NCBI GenBank assembly: GCA_947479085.1 | Contig: CANJYB010000020.1 | Coordinates: 18,826 to 82,825, forward strand | From: Bacteroidota bacterium | Lineage (GTDB): Bacteria; Bacteroidota; Bacteroidia; 2-12-FULL-35-15 | Reading direction: 5' to 3' | Length of the DNA: 64,000 nucleotides | Shown: positions 38,940-47,064 of the stretch, piece by piece | Layout of the letters: each line of letters opens with the position of its first letter | How positions within the stretch are numbered: the stretch's first letter is position 1 | Translations under genes and position numbers: made by a program | The notes under the pieces: generated by a model | Told to the model about the DNA's origin: nothing | Databases searched by the model: none | The model's input: only the letters and a program-made list of their open reading frames with translations

Positions 38940-39800
38940 TTACACTGCTATTTTAAAGTCGCCCAGCATCTGGTTAAATATTTCTTTATCGCTAAGCATC
39001 ATTAACTTGTCTTCCTCTTCCGGTTCATCCTGTTCAAAATCTTTTTCGTTGTAATGAAACAGTTTCCATTCCCCATCATTATATTCCAATGATGTCAGGT
39101 TCTCAATCCAATCTCCCGAGTTTAAATATTCCACCTGTCCTTTTTCAGTTTTTATTGTTTTCATTTCAGGATGATGAATGTGCCCGCACAAAACGTAATC
39201 GTAACCATTGTTAATAGCAATATCAGCCGTAGTAGTTTCAAAATCGTTAAGGAATTTCACAGCAGACTTCACACTGTTTTTAATGGTTTTTGACAAAGAA
39301 ATTTTTTCCCGTCCCATTTTTACAGAAAGCCAGTTACAAAATGTATTAATATGAATCAACAGGTCATAACCTTGCGAACCAAGTTTAGCAAGCCATTTGG
39401 AATGCTTCATAGTTACATCAAAAACATCCCCATGAAATATCCATGTTTTTTTTCCGTTCAGTTCAAGTAACAGTTTGTTATCAATTACTAACGAGCCCAT
39501 TTTGAACCCCGCAAACTTTCGTAACATTTCGTCATGATTGCCCGTAATGTAATATACTTTTACGCCTTTGCTCACCCATTTTATAAGCTTGTTTATTACT
39601 CTCATGTGCGATTCCGGCCAGTATCTTTTGCTGAATTGCCACATGTCAATGATATCCCCGTTTAACACCACCATCTTTGGTTTAACACTTTTCAAATATT
39701 TGAGCAGTTCTTTGGCATGGCAACCATATGTCCCCAAATGAACATCAGAAATTACAAGGATGTCCACCTTTCTTTTTTTTGTTTTAATTTTTGTTTCCAT
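38940..39800 (-). CDS. LpxH-like calcineurin-type metallophosphatase
   Basis: 286 residues. The metallophosphatase motifs are complete: D19-x-H21 in ISDVHLG, D49 in LNGDIID, N88-H89-D90 in TGNHDE, and GHIHHPE later. This subtype is usually annotated UDP-2,3-diacylglucosamine diphosphatase (lipid A pathway). That exact substrate is not proven by the motifs. The C-terminus is acidic (DEPEEEDK). It is transcribed ahead of the glycosyltransferase, with a 13-bp gap, so a joint role in envelope glycolipid metabolism is likely. Confidence 0.88.
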   Translation of the reverse strand: METKIKTKKRKVDILVISDVHLGTYGCHAKELLKYLKSVKPKMVVLNGDIIDMWQFSKRYWPESHMRVINKLIKWVSKGVKVYYITGNHDEMLRKFAGFKMGSLVIDNKLLLELNGKKTWIFHGDVFDVTMKHSKWLAKLGSQGYDLLIHINTFCNWLSVKMGREKISLSKTIKNSVKSAVKFLNDFETTTADIAINNGYDYVLCGHIHHPEMKTIKTEKGQVEYLNSGDWIENLTSLEYNDGEWKLFHYNEKDFEQDEPEEEDKLMMLSDKEIFNQMLGDFKIAV

Positions 39801-39996
39801 AACTATTTAATTTTCTCGATTTAAAAACAGAATATAATCCGGATTCGTTTATTAATAATATACCAACAATAGAACTATTTATATATTGAACGAAGGAAAA
39901 CAAACGAAGCTTGTTTAATAAAAACAAGGAAAATAGAAGGGTCAGTGAAATTTTGAAGAATTGTCTACGTGAAATCGTATTTGGGTTATAATTCAA
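39784..39996 (-). CDS. Possible small Tat-signal ORF
   Basis: 70 codons, TTG start. It reads SRRQFFK at residues 9-15, followed by a hydrophobic stretch (ISLTLLFSLFLL). This is a textbook twin-arginine signal motif. The remaining ~40 residues contain no known domain. It overlaps the start of the LpxH-like gene by 17 bp. It may be a decayed remnant of a longer Tat substrate, or a chance ORF. Confidence 0.3.
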   Translation of the reverse strand: MNYNPNTISRRQFFKISLTLLFSLFLLNKLRLFSFVQYINSSIVGILLINESGLYSVFKSRKLNSYGNKN

Positions 39997-40137
39997 TCAA
40001 AATTATTTGTTACAAAATTAGTCCCGCTATAAGAAGTAAAAATTAAGTTTAAATGAAGTTTAAGTTACCAAAAATCAGTTATTAACAGGCAGGATAAGGA
40101 GTGAAGAGAATTTTTATGATGAATTTTCGTTTCGGTT

Positions 40138-40437
40138 TTATACTTTCAATCCCAACACACATACATCATCCACCTGCTCTAAATGCCCTTTCCAGTCAAT
40201 AAATGTTTGTCTTATCTGCTGTTTTTGGTAATCAACAGGATGTTGAATTAACTTCAATAGCAAGTTTTTTAATTGCGGGTATTTATATTTCTTTCCTTTA
40301 GGCCCGCCAAACTGGTCAGCATATCCGTCAGAAAAAATATAAACCATATCTCCTGTTTGCAATTCAATAGAGTGATTAGTAAATGATACCGAAAGTGTAC
40401 CTCCATTTTTTATTAATGGCGAGGTAACAGATACAGT
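40138..40437 (-). pseudogene. 5'-truncated SpoIIE/PP2C-type phosphatase fragment
   Basis: The minus-strand frame (stop codon upstream at 40438-40440) encodes only the last ~80-100 residues of a SpoIIE-type serine phosphatase: FTNHSIELQTGDMVYIFSDGYADQFGG, then a W.GHLEQVDDVCVLGLKV ending. The N-terminal metal-binding half and any sensor domain are missing, and no proper start codon exists, so this is a remnant. Its broken end meets the broken end of the plus-strand fragment that follows. Confidence 0.8.
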
Positions 40438-40780
40438 TTATCCAGTTTATTATGTTACAGCCCAATTAAAAACCAATAAGGATTTTATTTGTCTTATTTA
40501 TGAAATGCAATATAATATAGGTTCAGGCAATCCGAATGCAGAAAAATATGTATGCACGTTAACAAAGACAGGAAAATTGATTGATAAACTATTGGTTGCT
40601 TCTGCCAACTATTCAGGCACCGGAATTTTGACCGAAAGTTTTCGGGTTCCCTGGTTTCCGGATGTACAAAGTAAAATAAGTAAAGACCTCATTATTATTA
40701 CCACCGAGAGTGGTGATGTAAAAGGCCATTATCAGCTGAATACAAAAGGGAATTTTATTAAAAAGAAATCTAATCAATAG
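40376..40780 (+). pseudogene. 5'-truncated hypothetical protein fragment
   Basis: The frame is open from 40376, but the first ATG is at 40505. Residues upstream of that ATG (FINGEVTDTVYPVYYVTAQL...) read like real beta-strand protein rather than leader, so the gene appears to have lost its beginning. The 91 residues after the ATG contain YVCTLTKTGKLIDKLL and ESGDVKGHYQLN, typical of a small secreted beta-sheet protein. It overlaps the antisense phosphatase remnant in 40376-40437, which marks a rearrangement junction. Confidence 0.55.
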
Positions 40781-40848
40781 TATTAGCGGCTGCTTTGCTG
40801 TTTATTTCCTTATTGTTAATTCCATTCTCACATTCCCTTACCATTTTC

Positions 40849-40904
40849 TTTACATAATATTAATATACCCTTAACATTCTATTTCGGTGATGGAGATACT
40901 TTTG
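40849..40904 (+). promoter_or_regulatory. Pho box and promoter of the phosphate porin
   Basis: Three 7-mers at 11-bp steps (TTTACAT 40849, TTAATAT 40860, TTAACAT 40871) are followed by the -7 box TACTTTTG at 40897. The last repeat starts 26 bp before the box, the same distance as before pstS and pstC. Confidence 0.7.
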
Positions 40905-40942
40905 TCCCGAACAAAAAATTTATTAACTCAAAATTTACAGGA

Positions 40943-42256
40943 ATGAACAAAAAAAGAAACCTTATTTTAACCATTGCAGGAGCAATGTTAATTTTATGTG
41001 CCAACACCATGTCGCTGAAAGCACAGGAAACACAAGAGCAACCAATAGATACATTGGCCAAAACAGTTGCCAACATTACTGACGAGTTGAGCAAAATGAA
41101 AAGACTTAAAATAACAGGTTATATTCAACCGCAGTGGCAATATATTGATTCTGCAGGAGCACCTTCGGCAGCCGGTGGAGATTTCAGTAATGGAACAAAC
41201 AAATACTTCAGCCGTTTTATGATGAGAAGAGGTCGTTTTAAATTTACCTATACCTATAAAAATGCAGAGATGGTAATTAACACCGATGCTACTGAAAAAG
41301 GTTTGTTCATGAGAGAAACCTTTGTAAGAGTTACCGATACCTGGTTAAATATGTTCAGCCTTACAGCAGGTTTGTTACAAGACCAGTTTGGTTTTGAGTT
41401 AACACAATCTTCCAGTGTGAGAGAAACACCGGAACGTGCACGCTTTAACGGAGCGTTGTTTCCAACGGAGCGTGACCTTGGTGTATTTGGTACCATGCAG
41501 TTTCCAAAAACTTCTCCATTATATGGTTTAAAACTGGATGTGGCTGCCATGAATGGTTCGGCAGGTGTTACCCCGGAGTTCGACAGTCATAAAGATTTTA
41601 CAGGCCGTTTGCAATATGCTAAAACAACAAAGAATGAAAAACTTCAATATGCATTTGCAGTATCTTACTATGACGGAGGTTACCGAGTAGGAAACGTAAA
41701 AGATTACAACTTTAAAACATTGTCAAACGGAGATGTTGGATTTGATTATGCTCCAGATACAGCTAACTATGACCGCAAAGCAAAAAGAAATTATATGGGA
41801 GCAGATTTTCAGGTTACACTTGATTGGCCTGCAGGTTTAACTACCATTCGCGGAGAATACATCCAGGGAGAACAACCGGGAGTAGCAGGAAATTCCAACA
41901 GTCCTAAAGGAGTTGCTACTGCTGCACTTTACCACCGTAAATTTAACGGAGCTTATTTTTACCTGATTCAAAATATCGGGAAATCAAAATTCCAGGTGGT
42001 AGCTAAGTACGATTGGTACGACCCTAACACCGAAATTTCGGGAAAACAAATAGGAAAAGCAGGAACCAATACCACTAAAAACATCGGGGATATCCGTTTT
42101 GATACGTATGGTTTCGGTGTAAATTACCGCCTTCATCAGAATATTAAACTTACCGCATATTATGATTATGTAGTAAATGAAGGCACTCTTGTAAGCGGAT
42201 ATGCAAGTGATATTAAAGACAATGTGGTTACAGTTCGTATGCAATTCAAATTTTAA
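40943..42256 (+). CDS. OprO/OprP-like phosphate-selective porin
   Basis: A 437-residue outer-membrane beta-barrel. A signal peptide (about 1-27, ending SLKAQ) and a short coiled segment (IDTLAKTVANITDELSKMKRL) precede the barrel, which starts KITGYIQPQWQYIDS, with FMMRRGRFKFTYTYK and AGLLQDQFGFELTQSSS typical of the porin O/P family, and ends in the aromatic VTVRMQFKF. It is the first gene of the phosphate block and has its own Pho-box promoter. It presumably brings phosphate into the periplasm for PstS. Ion selectivity is inferred from family and context. Confidence 0.93.
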   Translation: MNKKRNLILTIAGAMLILCANTMSLKAQETQEQPIDTLAKTVANITDELSKMKRLKITGYIQPQWQYIDSAGAPSAAGGDFSNGTNKYFSRFMMRRGRFKFTYTYKNAEMVINTDATEKGLFMRETFVRVTDTWLNMFSLTAGLLQDQFGFELTQSSSVRETPERARFNGALFPTERDLGVFGTMQFPKTSPLYGLKLDVAAMNGSAGVTPEFDSHKDFTGRLQYAKTTKNEKLQYAFAVSYYDGGYRVGNVKDYNFKTLSNGDVGFDYAPDTANYDRKAKRNYMGADFQVTLDWPAGLTTIRGEYIQGEQPGVAGNSNSPKGVATAALYHRKFNGAYFYLIQNIGKSKFQVVAKYDWYDPNTEISGKQIGKAGTNTTKNIGDIRFDTYGFGVNYRLHQNIKLTAYYDYVVNEGTLVSGYASDIKDNVVTVRMQFKF

Positions 42257-42277
42257 GAATCGGTTGAGATAACACAG

Positions 42278-42333
42278 ATAACTATATCACAACATTAATT
42301 TAACATTCAAAATTCAGGTTGGTACTACTTTTG
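42278..42333 (+). promoter_or_regulatory. Pho box and promoter of pstS
   Basis: ATAACTA (42278), ACAACAT (42289) and TTAACAT (42300) lie at exact 11-bp steps. The -7 box TACTTTTG is at 42326, again 26 bp from the start of the last repeat. Confidence 0.7.
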
Positions 42334-42365
42334 CCAACGTAAAGAAAAACAAATAAAAAAATAAA

Positions 42366-43181
42366 ATGAAATCAAAAACAATTCTAATTGCATTAATGGT
42401 TTACACAAGTGTAAATTTTGCACAAAAGATTAAAGGAAGTGACACGGTATTGCCCCTTTCACAAAAGGAAGCAGAAACCTACATGAAAACTAACAAAGCC
42501 GCTAAAATAACAGTTACAGGTGGTGGTAGCGGTGTTGGATTAGCAGCATTGGTTGATAATACTACTGACATAGCAATGTCATCCAGAAAAATAAAAATGG
42601 ATGAGAAAATAAAATTGCAGGATGCAGGAAGACCTTACAAAGAAACTATTGTTGCTTACGATGCACTTTCGGTGATTGTAAATAACAGTAACAAAGTATC
42701 TCAATTAACCCGCGAACAACTGGAAGGAATTTTTACAGGAAAAATAAAAAACTGGAAAGAAGTAGGTGGAGATGATATGCAAATGGTGGTTTATTCCCGT
42801 GAGTCAAGTTCTGGAACGTTTGAGTTCTTTAAAGAACACGTAATGAACAAAAAGAACTATGCTGCATCTGTATTAAGTATGCCTGCAACAGGTGCTATTG
42901 TTCAGTCAGTAAGTCAAACAAAAGGTGCCATTGGTTACATTGGGTTAGCTTATACTGATAAATCGGTTAAGGATTTAAAAGTTTCTTACGATGCAGGTAA
43001 AACCTACATTGCACCATCCATGGAAACCGCTAAAAATAAAACTTACCCTATTGTACGTCCGTTGTATTACTATTATGCAACAGCGGTAGAAAAAGCAGTA
43101 AAACCATTTGTTGATTATGTATTATCAGCTGAAGGACAAAAAATTGTGGAGCAGGTAGGTTACGTTCCATTATCCAAATAA
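42366..43181 (+). CDS. pstS: Phosphate-binding protein PstS
   Basis: A 271-residue periplasmic receptor with a signal peptide (MKSKTILIALMVYTSVNFAQ). Phosphate-binding segments are clear: KGSDTVLPL, TVTGGGSGVGLAAL, AMSSRK and RESSSGTFEFF. The PstS hallmark LTREQLEGIFTGKIKNWKEVGG lies near residue 112. It hands phosphate to the PstCAB transporter encoded next. It has its own Pho-box promoter and is followed by a terminator, so it is transcribed separately from pstC, which allows higher expression. Confidence 0.97.
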   Translation: MKSKTILIALMVYTSVNFAQKIKGSDTVLPLSQKEAETYMKTNKAAKITVTGGGSGVGLAALVDNTTDIAMSSRKIKMDEKIKLQDAGRPYKETIVAYDALSVIVNNSNKVSQLTREQLEGIFTGKIKNWKEVGGDDMQMVVYSRESSSGTFEFFKEHVMNKKNYAASVLSMPATGAIVQSVSQTKGAIGYIGLAYTDKSVKDLKVSYDAGKTYIAPSMETAKNKTYPIVRPLYYYYATAVEKAVKPFVDYVLSAEGQKIVEQVGYVPLSK

Positions 43182-43207
43182 GCTAGTTGTTTAGTTTAGT
43201 TTGAAAG

Positions 43208-43239
43208 AACGCCTCGCAGCAATGTGAGGCGTTTTTTTT
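43208..43239 (+). terminator. Terminator after pstS
   Basis: AACGCCTC pairs with GAGGCGTT around a 10-nt loop, followed by eight T residues. Confidence 0.9.
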
Positions 43240-43267
43240 GTTAAAAGAGATTTCAGTACTTTTTCAA

Positions 43268-43334
43268 TTAACATTAAGTTAACACAACCATAACATAGAA
43301 CCAACAGCCTCATCCTGCCCGAAAAGTAACTTTG
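43268..43334 (+). promoter_or_regulatory. Pho box and promoter of pstC-pstA-pstB-phoU
   Basis: TTAACAT (43268), TTAACAC (43279), ATAACAT (43290) and a weaker CCAACAG (43301) lie at 11-bp steps. The -7 box TAACTTTG is at 43327, 26 bp from the start of the fourth repeat. This is the clearest of the four repeat clusters. Confidence 0.75.
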
Positions 43335-43364
43335 CGAAGCATTATAAATGATGACGTGTAGAGA

Positions 43365-44573
43365 TTGAAGACATTTTACAAAAAATTTTCGGAGCGGTTT
43401 ATAGAGGGGCTATTAATGTTGAGCAGCAGTATTACCAGTTTAACCGTGGTACTTATTGTCGTTTTTCTTTTTAAAGAAGGAATAGGTTTATTTAATCAAA
43501 AGCCTGTAGAGCCGGGGTATGTTATCGCCATTAATAAAAACAATAAGGTTAAGGAATTATCATCCGTTCAGCTTAAAAACATTTACGACCAGAAAATTAC
43601 CCACTGGAGTGAAGTAGGCGGCACCCACGACTCGATAGTTTTATTTCAACTCGAGGACATTTCCAATTATTATTCGGACGAACAGATAGGAGACAATATG
43701 CAAAACTTAGGTAGCTGCATGAGTCGCCTGGTAGATAGTTTGCCGAATATTATTGCTTTTTTTCCTGATAAATATTTAGATAAAAAATTCCAGGGAACTT
43801 TATTGGAAGTGGACAAGGTAACGCTTCACGATTTTTTTGCCGGAAAAGAATGGATACCAACTGCCAAACCTTCCGCACAGCTTGGAGTATTGCCATTGAT
43901 ACTCGGAACTCTTTGGGTGAGTCTCGGAGCTATATTACTTGCCCTTCCTCTTGGTCTTGCCGCTGCAGTTTACATGAGCGAAATAGCCAACGAACGCGTT
44001 AGAAGAATAATGAAACCTTTGATTGAGTTATTGGCCGGTATTCCATCAGTTGTATATGGTTTCTTCGGACTGGTAATTATTGTTCCGCTGATTCAAAAAA
44101 CATTTGACTTACCCGTAGGAGAAACCGGTCTGGCAGGTAGCATAGTACTTGGCATAATGGCACTACCAACTATTATCACTATTTCGGAAGATGCCATGCG
44201 AAACACCCCAAGAGCAATGAAGGAAGCAAGTCTGGCGTTAGGGGCAAGCAGATGGCAAACCATTTATAAAGTAATTATTCCTTATTCCATTTCGGGTATT
44301 TCAGCAGGTGCCATATTAGGAATAGGAAGGGCAATAGGAGAAACAATGGCAGTATTAATGGTTACTGGAAATGCTGCTGTTATTCCGCATTCTATACTTG
44401 CTCCTGTAAGAACCATACCTGCTACCATAGCAGCGGAATTGGGGGAAACATCAAATGGAGGATTGCATTATAAGGCATTGTTTGCATTGGGGTGCATTTT
44501 GTTCCTTATTACATTATTTATTAATCTGACGGTGGAATTTATTTCAAACAGGCAAAAACATAATAAACATTAA
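43365..44573 (+). CDS. pstC: Phosphate ABC transporter permease PstC with PstS-like insert
   Basis: 402 residues. The start is TTG, since an in-frame stop lies 6 bases upstream and no ATG fits before residue 18. After the first membrane helix (about 20-36) comes a ~120-residue periplasmic insert whose beginning (residues 52-90, INKNNKVKELSSVQLKNIY and ITHWSEVGG) closely resembles the PstS hallmark. Then follows ordinary PstC: a DFFAGKEWIPT segment, five more helices and the permease loop EASLALGASRWQTIYKVIIP. It forms the inner-membrane channel with PstA. The first gene of a four-gene operon. Confidence 0.95.
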   Translation: MKTFYKKFSERFIEGLLMLSSSITSLTVVLIVVFLFKEGIGLFNQKPVEPGYVIAINKNNKVKELSSVQLKNIYDQKITHWSEVGGTHDSIVLFQLEDISNYYSDEQIGDNMQNLGSCMSRLVDSLPNIIAFFPDKYLDKKFQGTLLEVDKVTLHDFFAGKEWIPTAKPSAQLGVLPLILGTLWVSLGAILLALPLGLAAAVYMSEIANERVRRIMKPLIELLAGIPSVVYGFFGLVIIVPLIQKTFDLPVGETGLAGSIVLGIMALPTIITISEDAMRNTPRAMKEASLALGASRWQTIYKVIIPYSISGISAGAILGIGRAIGETMAVLMVTGNAAVIPHSILAPVRTIPATIAAELGETSNGGLHYKALFALGCILFLITLFINLTVEFISNRQKHNKH

Positions 44574-44583
44574 TTCAAGAACA

Positions 44584-44617
44584 ACCTCTATCAGGGTTTA
44601 GAACCATGACAGGGGTA
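44584..44617. repeat. CCCTGTCAGGG palindrome between pstC and pstA
   Basis: TCAGGGTTTAGAACCATGACAGGGG is a slightly degraded member of the palindrome family found in four copies around the RAYT gene at 51 kb. It sits in the 57-bp gap within the pst operon, so it is transcribed. Confidence 0.88.
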
Positions 44618-44630
44618 AAACTGGAAATAT

Positions 44631-45509
44631 ATGATTAACGAAATAAAAATAACTAAGCGTAAAAAAAGAAACCAGGCCATCGCATTCTGGATTTTCAGAT
44701 TGCTCAGTTATTCAATTGTGGCTATACTGTTTATTATACTTTCTTTTATAGTGTACAAAGGCGCTTCAGTAATCAATTGGGGTTTTATTACTAAAATGCC
44801 CGAAGAGGGTATGACCAAGGGAGGTATTTATCCTGCAATTATCGGTACCTTATGCCTTGTGGCAGGCAGTATGGTATTTGCGTTCCCTGTTGGAGTATTA
44901 GCAGCTATTTACATGAATGAGTATGTAAAAGATGGCATCATAAAAAAGATAATAAAACAAATGACAAACAACTTGGCAGGTATTCCTTCCATCGTTTTTG
45001 GTTTGTTCGGAATGTCCTTATTTGTAAATAAATTACATTTCGGAGATTCTATCTTGGCCGGTTCCCTTACTTTGGGATTACTTGCACTACCGGTAGTTAT
45101 CCGCACTACAGAAGAAGCATTAAAAGCTGTGGACAATACCTTTCGCCAGGCAAGTTTAGGCTTAGGGGCCAGTAAATGGCAAACCACCAGTAAGGTTGTT
45201 CTTCCTATTGCTTTTCCTAACATTATTACCGGGCTTATCCTTTCAATCGGAAGAGTATCAGGAGAAACAGCACCTATTTTATTCACAGTGGCAGCTTATT
45301 TTCTTCCAAAACTACCAACAAGTATTTTCGATCAGGCCATGGCGTTACCTTACCATTTATATGTAATTTCAACCAGCGGAACCAATATAGAAGAATCGAG
45401 GCCCATAGCTTACGGAACAGCCTTGGTATTGATTATAATAGTTTTGATTGCCAATTTGCTTGCCAATGGATTGAGGAAATACTTCGGTAAGAAGGTAAAA
45501 ATGAATTAA
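44631..45509 (+). CDS. pstA: Phosphate ABC transporter permease PstA
   Basis: 292 residues with six hydrophobic helices and the permease loop QASLGLGASKWQTTSKVVLP that contacts PstB. The start MINEIKITKRKKRNQAIAFWIF places a basic stretch before helix 1. It pairs with PstC as the inner-membrane phosphate channel. It follows the palindrome in the pstC-pstA gap and precedes pstB by 15 bp. Confidence 0.97.
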   Translation: MINEIKITKRKKRNQAIAFWIFRLLSYSIVAILFIILSFIVYKGASVINWGFITKMPEEGMTKGGIYPAIIGTLCLVAGSMVFAFPVGVLAAIYMNEYVKDGIIKKIIKQMTNNLAGIPSIVFGLFGMSLFVNKLHFGDSILAGSLTLGLLALPVVIRTTEEALKAVDNTFRQASLGLGASKWQTTSKVVLPIAFPNIITGLILSIGRVSGETAPILFTVAAYFLPKLPTSIFDQAMALPYHLYVISTSGTNIEESRPIAYGTALVLIIIVLIANLLANGLRKYFGKKVKMN

Positions 45510-45524
45510 AAGTAAAACAAAACA

Positions 45525-46277
45525 ATGTATAAAATAGAATCAAAAAACGTTGACTTTTATTATGGCCCTTCACAGGCGTTAAAGAATATCAATATTGCCA
45601 TACGGTCAAATACCGTTACCGCTTTAATTGGTCCTTCCGGTTGCGGAAAATCAACATACCTGAGGTTATTCAACAGGATGAATGATTTGATAGATGACAT
45701 AAAAATAAGCGGGCAGGTGATGATAGATGGCGAGGATATTTATGGAAAGGGAATAAATGTAGACAGCTTAAGAAAGAATGTGGGGATGGTATTTCAAAAA
45801 CCAAATCCATTTCCAAAAACCATTTTCGAAAATGTGGCGTATGGCTTAAGAGTAAACGGAATTAAGGATAAAAAATTTATTGAAGAAAGAGTGGAAACAT
45901 CCATAAAACAGGTAGTTTTATGGGACGAAGTAAAAGATAAATTAAAAAAATCTGCTTTCGAACTATCAGGAGGACAACAACAACGCTTATGTATCGCAAG
46001 AGCGTTGGCCATTCAGCCCTCAGTAATATTAATGGATGAACCAACCTCTGCACTGGACCCTATATCCACGGCAAAAGTAGAAGAACTGATTTATGAATTG
46101 AAAGCAAAATATACTATCGTTATTGTAACCCACAATATGCAACAGGCTGGAAGGGTAAGTGACAGAACTGCTTTCTTTTACCTCGGAGAATTGGTGGAAT
46201 ACGATGAAACAAAAAAACTATTTACAAATCCAAAACAAGAACGAACACAAAATTACATAACAGGAAGGTTTGGATAG
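45525..46277 (+). CDS. pstB: Phosphate ABC transporter ATPase PstB
   Basis: A 250-residue ABC ATPase powering phosphate import. Walker A is GPSGCGKS (about 35-42), the ABC signature is LSGGQQQR, Walker B is VILMDEP, and the switch His lies in IVTHNMQQA. The PstB-specific [20 protein letters not shown] is present. Cytoplasmic, bound to PstC-PstA. Length and motif spacing are standard. Confidence 0.98.
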   Translation: MYKIESKNVDFYYGPSQALKNINIAIRSNTVTALIGPSGCGKSTYLRLFNRMNDLIDDIKISGQVMIDGEDIYGKGINVDSLRKNVGMVFQKPNPFPKTIFENVAYGLRVNGIKDKKFIEERVETSIKQVVLWDEVKDKLKKSAFELSGGQQQRLCIARALAIQPSVILMDEPTSALDPISTAKVEELIYELKAKYTIVIVTHNMQQAGRVSDRTAFFYLGELVEYDETKKLFTNPKQERTQNYITGRFG

Positions 46278-46340
46278 AAGAAGAAATTACTCATCTGCTT
46301 CACTCATTACTTTGTATTTACTACATAATACTTTTTTAAA

Positions 46341-47018
46341 ATGACACATTTAGACATAGAACTTCAACACCTGAAAGCAGAAACAATAAAAATGTGGACG
46401 CTTGTTAATTTACAATTAAGCAAAGGGAAAATCGCTTTATTAAAACTGGACAAAGATCTGGCAAGAGAAGTTATTTTAAGTGAAAGGCGTGTGAATGCTT
46501 ATGAGTTAAAACTTGACAGGGATTGCGAAAACATTTTTGCACTCTTTAATCCGGTAGCAGTGGATTTACGTTTTGTATTGGCAGTATTGAAAATCAATAA
46601 TAACCTGGAAAGAACCGGAGATATTGTGGAAGGTATAGCCAAATTTGTATTAAATGTGGACCATACTTTTGATAAACAATTACTGGAAATTACCCGTGCA
46701 GTGGAAATGTATGAAGCTGCAAACAATATGATGGAACATGTATTGGAGGCTTTTGATAAGGAAGATACCAGCATTGCACGCAAAGTATTTCAACAGGATG
46801 AATTGCTGGACGATATAAACATCAAGGCAAATAAAATTGTTGCAGATTATGTGCGCACTCATCCCGATAATATAGAACCTGCATTATATCTGCTTTCTAT
46901 TATCCGTAAACTGGAACGAATAGGCGACCAGGCGAAGAACATGGCAGAAGAAATTATTTTTTACATTGAAGCCAAAGTTCTGAAACATCGTTCCAAAGTT
47001 GAAAAAACAAAAGAATAA
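46341..47018 (+). CDS. phoU: Phosphate signalling protein PhoU
   Basis: A 225-residue all-helical protein with the internal duplication typical of PhoU (AVDLRFVLAVLKINNNLERTGD in the first half, EPALYLLSIIRKLERIGDQAKNMAEE in the second; both carry the metal-binding E-R-x-G-D motif). It links Pst transport to the sensor kinase and represses the Pho regulon when phosphate is plentiful. Last gene of the pst operon. The sensor kinase itself is not in the window. Confidence 0.96.
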   Translation: MTHLDIELQHLKAETIKMWTLVNLQLSKGKIALLKLDKDLAREVILSERRVNAYELKLDRDCENIFALFNPVAVDLRFVLAVLKINNNLERTGDIVEGIAKFVLNVDHTFDKQLLEITRAVEMYEAANNMMEHVLEAFDKEDTSIARKVFQQDELLDDINIKANKIVADYVRTHPDNIEPALYLLSIIRKLERIGDQAKNMAEEIIFYIEAKVLKHRSKVEKTKE

Positions 47019-47064
47019 AAGAATTAAAATTGTTGGGGAATAGCTCGCCTGATTAAAATAATCT

